Shown one piece after another: positions 1 to 7,900 of a stretch of DNA of 30,939 nucleotides. Position numbers and translations under genes: made by a program. Below the pieces are notes generated by a model. That model was not told the DNA's origin, ran no database searches, and saw only the letters and a program-made list of their open reading frames with translations. Source of the stretch: CAYJHC01 sp964369805 (GTDB taxonomy: Bacteria > Bacillota > Clostridia > Peptostreptococcales > Anaerovoracaceae); the NCBI GenBank assembly GCA_964369805.1, contig CAYJFM010000024.1:1-30939 (forward strand), given 5' to 3'. How positions within the stretch are numbered: position 1 is the stretch's first letter; each line of letters starts with the position of its first letter.

Positions 1-80
1 CCTTAGATTGATTTACTAAATATGGGGTATCTATGAAAGAAGAAATTCTTTGATTAGAAAAATAGGAAAGAGGATGTTTT

Positions 81-890
81 ATGGAAAACTATTTAATTGC
101 TTTTGGACTTACAGCAGTTGCAGGCCTAAGCACTGTAATTGGATGTTTCATATCATTTGCGGCAAATAAAGATAACAAAAAATTCTTGTCAGCCAGCTTA
201 GGATTTTCAGCAGGGGTAATGATATATGTTTCTTTTGTTGAAATTTTCGTAAAAGCGAGAGATTCTTTGGCTTTAGAGTTAGGTTTTAAAGAGGGGACAA
301 TTGTAACCGTTGCTGGCTTTTTCGGTGGAATGATACTAATTGCCATAATAGATAAGCTTATTCCAGAAAAAGTTAACCCACATGAAATTTGCAATGCAGA
401 AACTGATGGGGAATGTGATAATGAAAAAAATAAAGAAGCGAACCTTAAGCGTATGGGAGTTTTCACAGCCCTTGCTATAGGAATACATAATTTCCCAGAG
501 GGGCTAGCCACATTTGTTGCAGCCTTAGATGATCTGTACCTTGCCATTCCAATAGTTGTTGCCATAGCAATACATAATATTCCTGAAGGTGTTGCTGTTG
601 CAGTACCAATTTATCAAGCGACAGGTTCAAAGGCAAAGGCTTTTAAATACACCTTACTTTCGGGGTTATCAGAGCCGGTTGGAGCACTAGTAGGTATGCT
701 AATTTTGATTCCAATCATGAGCGATATGGTATATGGAATTATCTTTGCTGCAGTTGCTGGGATTATGGTTTTTATTTCAATAGATGAGCTACTTCCAGCG
801 GCAAGAGAATACGGCCACCACCATCTTTCTATCTATGGAATGATAGGGGGTATGATGGTAATGGCCGCAAGTCTAATTTTGTTTATTTAG
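81..890 (+). CDS. zupT: ZIP-family divalent metal transporter (ZupT-like)
   Basis: Integral membrane importer of zinc and related divalent metals. The 269 residues form about eight hydrophobic segments. The two signature helices of ZIP/ZupT proteins are clear: HNFPEG (H136, E140) and HNIPEG (H165, E169), whose His, Asn and Glu side chains line the binuclear metal site in this family. A short acidic and Cys-containing loop (about residues 97-120, NPHEICNAETDGECDNE) lies between TM3 and TM4, where ZIP proteins usually carry a metal-sensing loop. The start at 81 follows an AGAGGA ribosome site. Length is normal for ZupT. The gene converges on the leftward operon and no metal-regulator operator was recognised in the 80 bases upstream. 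Family assignment is firm; the exact metal is inferred. Confidence 0.93.
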   Translation: MENYLIAFGLTAVAGLSTVIGCFISFAANKDNKKFLSASLGFSAGVMIYVSFVEIFVKARDSLALELGFKEGTIVTVAGFFGGMILIAIIDKLIPEKVNPHEICNAETDGECDNEKNKEANLKRMGVFTALAIGIHNFPEGLATFVAALDDLYLAIPIVVAIAIHNIPEGVAVAVPIYQATGSKAKAFKYTLLSGLSEPVGALVGMLILIPIMSDMVYGIIFAAVAGIMVFISIDELLPAAREYGHHHLSIYGMIGGMMVMAASLILFI

Positions 891-918
891 GGTAGATCCC
901 TCTGAGATAACAGCGTAG

Positions 919-1593
919 TTATTGAAATTTCTCTGGATGCTTTAATTCAAGCTTAGGTAGTATGAATCCGATAAATACACATAGAAGTAGGGAGGCTTCA
1001 AAAAATCCCCCAACAACATCTGTTAGGTAGTGAACGCCAAGATACATTCTTGAAAAAGCAATTAGAATTGGAAGAATAATAAACAGTATGCAAAGGGGCT
1101 TTGCTTTAGATACATATTTGTACTTTTCCTTATCCCACTTGCTGTAGTAGTGAATAATTAGGTATGCGATCATTAAGTATACTGCAAAGCTAGTAACACT
1201 GTGCCCACTAGGGAAGGAGTATCCACCTTGCTCAATTAGCATCATTTCTGCATCAGGCCTTGGTCTTTGCACAATATTTTTAATAGCAAAGTTAATTGAA
1301 CTGCTAGATGCTGCCATAATTGCAACTGGAACCCCAAAAGAAAATCTGGTTTTTTCAAAAGCTATCAGAAGCAATGTAAGAGCGACTACAGTGTACCACT
1401 CTCCAAGTGAAGTAATAGTTTCAAAGGCTGTAGTGAGAGCAGGTAAGCGCATGCTATAGACGCTATCTAATATGTCCAGGTCAAAGTTTTGAGACTTTCC
1501 ACTTACAACTAAGTAGGCATCAACCGTAAAGGCAATTAAGGCTATTATCGCTAAGAGTAAATACTTATTATTATTAATATTTTTTTGTTCCAT
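919..1593 (-). CDS. PAP2-family membrane phosphatase
   Basis: Membrane phosphatase of the PAP2 (type 2 phosphatidic acid phosphatase) superfamily, probably acting on a lipid phosphate such as undecaprenyl, phosphatidate or phosphatidylglycerol phosphate. The three catalytic motifs are present in order: KNIVQRPRPD, PSGHS and SRMYLGVHYLTD, which carry the Lys/Arg, Ser/His and Arg/His of the family active site. About six membrane segments are visible. The frame is open to a GTG at 1617, but I choose the ATG at 1593 because AGGAAG sits just upstream of it; the product is then 224 residues. It is last in the leftward operon, 65 bases after plsC, which fits a phospholipid role. The specific substrate cannot be read from sequence. 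Confidence 0.9.
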   Translation of the reverse strand: MEQKNINNNKYLLLAIIALIAFTVDAYLVVSGKSQNFDLDILDSVYSMRLPALTTAFETITSLGEWYTVVALTLLLIAFEKTRFSFGVPVAIMAASSSSINFAIKNIVQRPRPDAEMMLIEQGGYSFPSGHSVTSFAVYLMIAYLIIHYYSKWDKEKYKYVSKAKPLCILFIILPILIAFSRMYLGVHYLTDVVGGFFEASLLLCVFIGFILPKLELKHPEKFQ

Positions 1594-1658
1594 AGACTTC
1601 TTCCTGTTCAATTTCACTCAAATTAGAATCATAGTAATTTAACATTATATAAATTTAA

Positions 1659-2417
1659 TTATGCTCCATATTTTTTCACTAATTCATCAAGACCACCTTC
1701 TACAATTTCTTGTAACCTTTCAGTTAAAGCACCTTCCTCTTCTCTAGTTAGGTTTGCAGTTTCTATTGGTGGGTGGATAATAACTCCAATATCAGCTGGC
1801 GTGTTATATCCTTGCCTTTCAAATAATTTGTAAGTTCCGTGTAAAGTTATAGGGACAATAGGAACCCCTGGCTTTGTAGCTAGTTTAGTTGAACCTTTTT
1901 TGAACTCGCCGATTTCAGCAGCCTGGCTACGTGTTCCCTCTGGAAATATAACTAGTGAGTAGCCATTTTTAATATAATCAACACCCTTGTTAATTGCCTT
2001 AACAGACTCTCTTGGGTTTTCTCTATTTATATAAACACTTCTTACTAAATCAATCCACTCTCCATAAAGAGGAACCTTCGATAGGCTGTCTTTTGCAATA
2101 AAACCAGTTTGCACTGTGTCAAGAACATTACAGAGGAGGGGGATATCTGAAAAACTTTGGTGATTAGCAATATACACTACAGGCCCTTCTTTTGGAAGAT
2201 TTTCCTTACCAGTTACATGAAGGGTAGCTCCGATATACTTCAAGAGATATTTGGACCAAGTTGTAGTAGCTTTTAATATATATTTTCTTTCTGTAATGCT
2301 GTCGCCATTTGCCCTAGCTTCTTTAATTTGCTTCTTGTACTTATTTAGGTACTTTAAAGCGTAGTAAATTTTTACTAGAGCTGGAATGTTAATAATAAAT
2401 TGATAAACTTTTGACAT
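1659..2417 (-). CDS. plsC: 1-acyl-sn-glycerol-3-phosphate acyltransferase
   Basis: Transfers an acyl chain to lysophosphatidic acid to make phosphatidic acid at the inner face of the membrane. The 252 residues show the PlsC/LPLAT motifs: NHQSFSD (H86 to D91, the H-x4-D catalytic motif), VYINRENPRES around 128-138, and FPEGTRS at 158-164, followed by a late proline motif (VPIVPITLHG). A hydrophobic N-terminal helix (about 8-22) precedes the catalytic domain. The ATG at 2417 is preceded by AAAGGA. It lies 18 bases after the CsoR-type gene and ahead of the PAP2 gene, so two lipid enzymes close the operon. Length is normal for the family. Confidence 0.92.
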   Translation of the reverse strand: MSKVYQFIINIPALVKIYYALKYLNKYKKQIKEARANGDSITERKYILKATTTWSKYLLKYIGATLHVTGKENLPKEGPVVYIANHQSFSDIPLLCNVLDTVQTGFIAKDSLSKVPLYGEWIDLVRSVYINRENPRESVKAINKGVDYIKNGYSLVIFPEGTRSQAAEIGEFKKGSTKLATKPGVPIVPITLHGTYKLFERQGYNTPADIGVIIHPPIETANLTREEEGALTERLQEIVEGGLDELVKKYGA

Positions 2418-2435
2418 GATGTTTCCTTTCGTAGG

Positions 2436-2804
2436 TTATTTAATAAATGAATCGATAATCTTTTGTAGTTCTTTAACTGCTTCAACGTCGCCTTCTTTTG
2501 CGGCATCTAATATGCAGTGTGACATATGTTCTTTTAAAATAAATTTAGCTGTGCTATCAAGGGCTGACTTTACAGCTAGCAATTGGGTTATAATAGCTAT
2601 ACAATCTTCCTCATTCTCTGCCATATGCTTTACTTTTGCTAGATGCCCCTGTGCTTTTGCTAACCTGTTAACTGTTTTTTTACTAAAGTCTGGGGAATGA
2701 TGATGACCGTGATGATTATCATGACTATGCACATGTCCAGCTGTATTTTCCTGTCGAGTGACTATATCACTTTCACTTACTGTAGCTTCTATTTTATTTT
2801 CCAT
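2436..2804 (-). CDS. CsoR/RcnR/FrmR-family transcriptional repressor with His-rich N-terminus
   Basis: Small all-helical DNA-binding repressor of the CsoR/RcnR/FrmR family, which releases DNA on binding metal (Cu, Ni/Co) or formaldehyde. The core begins near residue 45 (VNRLAKAQGHLAKVKHM) and carries the CsoR-type ligand pattern: C68, then H93 and C97 spaced by four (H-M-S-H-C). This C-H-C set is typical of copper-sensing CsoR, but the metal is not proven. The N-terminal extension of about 40 residues is unusual, with a dense histidine patch at 24-36 (HVHSHDNHHGHHH). The gene sits inside an operon of nucleotide and lipid enzymes with no efflux pump beside it; the convergent zupT is the nearest metal gene. 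Start at 2804 follows AAAGGT. Confidence 0.9.
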   Translation of the reverse strand: MENKIEATVSESDIVTRQENTAGHVHSHDNHHGHHHSPDFSKKTVNRLAKAQGHLAKVKHMAENEEDCIAIITQLLAVKSALDSTAKFILKEHMSHCILDAAKEGDVEAVKELQKIIDSFIK

Positions 2805-2817
2805 TAGAGATACCTTT

Positions 2818-3876
2818 CTATATTAGTTGTCCGAATTTTTTTGCAAGATCTTCAATCCCTTCAATTTGCTTCAAACTCCCCGCAAGGTTTGCTGTGGAGG
2901 TTAAAATTCCTTGTGGGGGTAAGATAAAACCTTTATTCATATTGAGTGCGCTAATTATTTGGCCACCTAAAATGTCACCTCCACTATAGCCAGAGACAAT
3001 TAGGGCATAAACTTTCTTTCTAGAAAAATCTTTGGTTAAAAATAAAGCGGTTAACCGATTAATAAAAGCGGTTAAATTGGCCCCGATAGCATCATTATAA
3101 TTTGGACAAAGCATTACTAGAGCATCAGCCTTGGTTATCGCGGGATAAACTTCTTTTGTAATGACACCACCATAGTAACATCTATCGACCTTACCAAAAT
3201 GCCTACATACCTCAAAAGTACAGCCTTTACAATCAAAGACCTCACCATTTCGAAGAGAAATTTCTTTGATTTCACCACTAACATGAGGGGATACCATATC
3301 CCACAAATCTAGTGTATTGGAAGACCCTCTTTGACCACTATGCAAAACTAAAATATTCTTAGCTTTAGATGGAAATTCAAAGGATGCAATCCTTGTAATT
3401 AACTGGGAAGCCATTTCCTTATAAGCTCCTTCGTTTGAAGTGTTTAAATTCATGGCCTTAATGGCAAAATTATCAAGATTTCCTGTAGCTTCAACCAATG
3501 CCCGCCCAGGAAGGCTTAAGCCTTGTGAATTAGCCGCAAAAGCCAGCTCTCTACCAACAGTTTTAGTGAAGAGCTCAGACTTTCCATCTATTAGTATACC
3601 ACCAACTGAGCCTACAAACATATTTTTTTTCAAGCGGATGATTTTAAGTAGTTTGTAGTATTCAAGGTTTATGCCAGATTCACCAATACAAATGGCAAAG
3701 AGAATATTCTTATTTTTAAAATAACCTTCATCTGCTAAAGCAGATATAATCGACATATCTGAGAAAATTCTTTGCTCTCCAATAAAATCTTTAAGAGCAA
3801 AATCAAGTACTCGATTTATTCTTTTTCTTTTTTGTCGCTCTTCACAAATTGGAGAAATAATTATTAATTCTTTCAT
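2818..3876 (-). CDS. Flavodoxin-fold (NADPH-dependent FMN reductase-like) protein with extra N-terminal domain
   Basis: The C-terminal part (about residues 170-352) looks like an FMN-binding flavodoxin-fold reductase: a first strand followed by the phosphate loop SGQRGSSNT (180-188), then CPNYNDAIGANLTAFINR (from 257) as in the FMN_red/flavodoxin_2 families. Between them lies a cysteine cluster (C216, C219, C224, C233) that could bind metal, Fe-S or act in redox chemistry. The first 165 residues are a separate alpha/beta region that I do not recognise; it contains GSVGGILIDG and AANSQGLSLPGRALVEATG. Total length is nearly double that of a simple reductase. It lies 18 bases after the dehydrogenase-like gene, so co-expression with it and the giant NadD-like protein is likely. 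Its electron donor and substrate are unknown. Confidence 0.72.
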   Translation of the reverse strand: MKELIIISPICEERQKRKRINRVLDFALKDFIGEQRIFSDMSIISALADEGYFKNKNILFAICIGESGINLEYYKLLKIIRLKKNMFVGSVGGILIDGKSELFTKTVGRELAFAANSQGLSLPGRALVEATGNLDNFAIKAMNLNTSNEGAYKEMASQLITRIASFEFPSKAKNILVLHSGQRGSSNTLDLWDMVSPHVSGEIKEISLRNGEVFDCKGCTFEVCRHFGKVDRCYYGGVITKEVYPAITKADALVMLCPNYNDAIGANLTAFINRLTALFLTKDFSRKKVYALIVSGYSGGDILGGQIISALNMNKGFILPPQGILTSTANLAGSLKQIEGIEDLAKKFGQLI

Positions 3877-3894
3877 TTACAATCCTTCTTTTTC

Positions 3895-4911
3895 TTAGAT
3901 TCCACTAAGTTTAGTGTAAGAATCTTTTATTCTTTCCATCAGCTTATTGTCTAGCTTTAAGTCCTCAATTTCTATAGAGTCTGGATTTTCTTTATTCTTG
4001 CAACCCCAAAAAGCACCGGAGTCATTTTTACCATAATAAATAGAAGAATAATGCCACCTACCATGAAGTAAATCAACAATGGAAATTGCTCCAGAGGAAA
4101 GGGCTGGTGCAATATAGGGTTTAAAGCCTAATTCGCGCATCTCTAAATTTGCAGTTTCTGCCTGCTGCGTTAAGACTATAGACGCCGCATCATTGTAGCT
4201 TTCTATGCTATTTGCTATAACCAAGCCACCGCCGTGGGGGCCAAAGGCTCTTCCTTCAGAAGGATACTGCATAATGAAGGAGTTTGTAGATTTTTTGCTG
4301 TAATAAATAGCACGGGCATTCATAACACCAAGTCCAAAGCCGCGGACCTGCTCCCTTAGAAGCCCTTCCATAAGAGCAGCCTTGCATAGGGGATCTACTG
4401 GATCAGAAACAACGTAGAATTTGCCTAAGTAGTTTTCTTGAACAGCTCTCTTGGCAAAACTTTTAATAAGAGCTTTGTTCTTTTCTAATTGAATCATACG
4501 CACATCTTTGACCACCTCTCCTACTTTTGGGACGCCTAAAGAGGCGCAAAATAAGATGATATCACAGTTAAACAAGTTACTGTCTGAGACAACATTCACT
4601 GTTGGCACAGCTAGATGGAAACCATCTTCATCCGAAGAGCATGAGGCTATCTGCCCTAGCTCAAAGGCATACCTTTTGGCATTTGAATCATTTATATCAT
4701 ATAGACCAATATTAGATATTACAGAGCCACCGATAAGGCAAAGCCCAGTAGCGAGGGTGCCGCCAACATCTCCCATAGCAATTATATTTACAGTTTTTTT
4801 ATTTGCTGCACTTATGCAACTTTCAGGTAGCTGCTTTTTGATAAAAAAGCTACTATTACTAACAGTAAGTGACTTTTTGTCTTCGAACATGTCAGACAGT
4901 TTTGACATCAT
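3895..4911 (-). CDS. Lactate/malate dehydrogenase-like protein, catalytic site altered
   Basis: Rossmann-fold protein of 338 residues resembling the LDH/MDH family. Visible landmarks are a dinucleotide loop (MGDVGGTLATG, 46-56), an acidic residue ending strand 2 (YDIN, D72) that suggests NAD over NADP, DPVD at 170-173 in place of the usual NPVD, and GPHGG with H226 at the catalytic His position. In the segment GFGLGVMNAR (191-200) the Arg is kept (R200), but the Asp that pairs with the catalytic His in LDH/MDH appears to be Met or Asn. An N-terminal extension of about 38 residues precedes the fold. Start at 4911 follows AAGGAGG. It lies 23 bases after the giant gene. It may be a dehydrogenase with another substrate, or a non-catalytic NAD-binding partner. 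Confidence 0.75.
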   Translation of the reverse strand: MMSKLSDMFEDKKSLTVSNSSFFIKKQLPESCISAANKKTVNIIAMGDVGGTLATGLCLIGGSVISNIGLYDINDSNAKRYAFELGQIASCSSDEDGFHLAVPTVNVVSDSNLFNCDIILFCASLGVPKVGEVVKDVRMIQLEKNKALIKSFAKRAVQENYLGKFYVVSDPVDPLCKAALMEGLLREQVRGFGLGVMNARAIYYSKKSTNSFIMQYPSEGRAFGPHGGGLVIANSIESYNDAASIVLTQQAETANLEMRELGFKPYIAPALSSGAISIVDLLHGRWHYSSIYYGKNDSGAFWGCKNKENPDSIEIEDLKLDNKLMERIKDSYTKLSGI

Positions 4912-4934
4912 AGTTAATGAACCTCCTTAAGGAA

Positions 4935-7900
4935 TTAATACACAAGGCCTTTTAGGCGAATAAGCTTTTCAATGTCAGAATTAATATAAGCTGATGGTGA
5001 TAAGCTCTTATCATAATCTAAGCAAGCTCCTACATCAGGGTACTTTGGAGATTTAACAGCTTCTGACAACCTTTGCAAAGTTAGTTTTCGCTGGAACTCA
5101 ATTTGATACTCTTCTTCTAAAGTTTCTAAGATCTCCTTTGTATTAAGTAGGCAGGTTTCAGATAAGTTATAAACTACTGACTTATCAAATGCAGATAAAA
5201 ATCTAGGCATTACATAGGGAAGAATTAAATTTATTGAAGTTACGGTACCATCTGTGAGCCCGCCTTCTCGTTTAATTCCATCACCACCAAGGAAGGGATA
5301 TAAAGAAGATTCAACAAACCAAGACTCAAGATTTGGAAGAAAATAGACTGATTCTACTGGATGATCTTGTGCACGCATCAAATCCTGGCCTCTTCCCGAG
5401 AGCAACCCTACAACAATTTTCTTAACATCTATTCCAGAGGCCCTGATAGTGCCATCAAGGGTCTTGATTCTGTAACCCTTGTGTAAGATGTCATCGACAA
5501 GTATAGCAGGCCTATTAAAGGATTTTAAAGTCTCAACTTGGTTTTCAATGGTAGCATAAAAAGGATATTCTGCAATCTCTGAGCTTTCCATTTGAGGATC
5601 AAAATACTTCTCTGTATGAAGGGTCTTTGTTACAGTATTTGGAACAACCATTCCTCTTAAAATGTTTCCAAAAGGAACACACATATATGGTCCAAGCTTC
5701 CTTTCTTTTAGTTGTACTGAAGGAACCCCGTTTTCCCCAGTGATTTTTTCTATCAACCTTTGATTCATAACACTTGAATTGATAGATAGAATCAAACTGC
5801 CAGGATACATTTGAGCCAATGAAAGTTGCAGCCTTTTGTGGCACCTGTGGAGGGTTTTTAGCATTCGCTTATTTTTGTTGAAAGGATCTTTCAAAATTGT
5901 GTCTGTGTTTTGGAAAAGCACTGTTGGCTTTCTCATATCAACAGCATATGTTCTTGTCTCCTTATTATCAATTAAAATTTCGATAAAGCCTTGGCGCTCT
6001 AATGAGCTGAGTAAGTGTTTATCTGGTGTTTTTGCTTCATCTTTGTAGACAGCATAAGCAAAGTCTTCTCTAAGGGCATCAGACAAGGTTTCTGTTAGCA
6101 TTAATTGATATAAATCAAGATCCGAGACTTTTTTATTAATGGTAATATCCTGAATTATTATGATTTTTCCAAGTGCGTTTTTTCGAACATAGGCAGCCAG
6201 ATCTTCGCTTTTGAACTCATCGTATAGATAACCAGTATGAGCTTCCCTGACAGTAGCCCTAGCAAGGATTTTACCAGACTCAACATCTCCAATTGCTGTG
6301 GTCCTGATACCCTTTTCGTTTTTATCTGAAAGGGGCTGGAAGAAAAGCCCTTTTGAAGACAGTAGGGTCTTATATTGGGGTTCTCTCATGTATAGACTGT
6401 TGTCATAGATGTATCTTTGGGTAACAGGATCTATCAAAGTTGCAATATCCCTATTACTGTCTATATTATCTCTAATCCTAGTGGAACTAATATCCTCTAA
6501 ATGGGTAGGAAGGCTTAGTTCAACAACCTCACCCTTTATTAGTGCCGATGCCTTTGCATAGCCGCTATCAATAGTGCTAAGAGCTTCATCACTTTCTCGC
6601 TTAAACACTAGATGATTAAGGCTATGAATAGAGTGCTCGCGCGGAGCGGCTTTGTATGAAGAAGCATTTTCAATTACATCACTTCCAACAACTATGAATA
6701 AGTTTTTGTCTTTGTTTAGCTTTTTTAGCTTCTCAATGTCCTTGTCATTGGCTATATTTATTGGCTGGTCATCGGGATAAACATAGATGCCCATTTCATC
6801 AGCAATAGACATATTAACAATTTGTTTTCTTATAGCTCTTGGTTGAGTTTTTTTAGACCAAGAGAATTCATCAATTGCCATATAAACCTCATAACCCATA
6901 TCCCTAATTGCGGTTGCAATTGCTTTATGACTGAGAGAAAATGGGTCAAATGTTCCTGGGAAGAATGCCATATCTTTATTATCTGGAATATTCATACCAT
7001 TGTGTAAGTATTCATAATCTGAGGCAAACCTATATATATGGTTAAGTGTTGCAGCATTATTAAAGAAAGTTAGTTCATCTTCTTCAATTCCAACAACTAA
7101 GGAAATCATTTTTTTGTGCATCTTTTTAAAGATATCAAACTTTGCATTGATTGATAGTTCTTCACTAGCGAAAACATGTTGACCAAGCACCATGAACGCT
7201 TCCTTACTAATTTCGCGCTTGTAGTTTGCCATGCCCTTAAGTATCATTCCCAGCAAACGTTTTTTCCTTTTGAGATAGTCGTCGATGGTTAAGTCTACGC
7301 CTTTATAGCTATCATATTTGCTTAAAATTTCGCCAAGAGTGTCAAGGGTTACAGGCACAACTCTTTCATTACTACTGTTAAGCATATTTCGTAATTCAGC
7401 TAAGGTCTCGTCAAATTCCTCAGGCCTTAGGTCTAAAATTAATGCGCCTAGATATTTTGGAATGTATTTTGAAAATTGATAATCCCCAATTTCAAGACCT
7501 TTAGTAAGTTCAACAACGATTTCATTTCTCTGATCAAAATTAAGAAATTTTGACACCTCAAGCAGGCCTTCACCAGCAAGATGTCTAACTGTAATACGTT
7601 CACTTGTTTTGAGTAGATTGCTAAAATGCATAGCAAGGTAGAAAATTGAGGTTCTATCTCCGTTACGCATTTCTCTGAGAAGTAACTTAATATTAACTGC
7701 CTTAATAACCCAAGGGGTAGCTACTTTAAGGTTTTCCCTATGTATTGTATTAGTTGTGCTACCATTATAGTAAAGTTTTTGGTACAAGGCCTCTGTATTA
7801 TCAGTTATAACTCCAATGGATTTTTGAATTCGGTACTTCAAAAATATAATTGCAATAGGAAGGTTATCAGCTTCTACAAATTTTGAAATTGACTTAATCT

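Noticed and set aside
36..51. AAAGAA-GAAA-TTCTTT inverted repeat upstream of zupT as a metal-regulator operator
   Set aside because: Short, low-complexity and unlike Zur or MntR sites; it could easily arise by chance.
89..565. 158-codon open frame antisense to zupT
   Set aside because: Its translation has no recognisable motif and it lies wholly inside a clear ZIP transporter gene. It is a shadow frame.
4508..4930. 140-codon frame antisense to the dehydrogenase-like gene
   Set aside because: Composition and lack of motifs mark it as a shadow of the real gene on the other strand.
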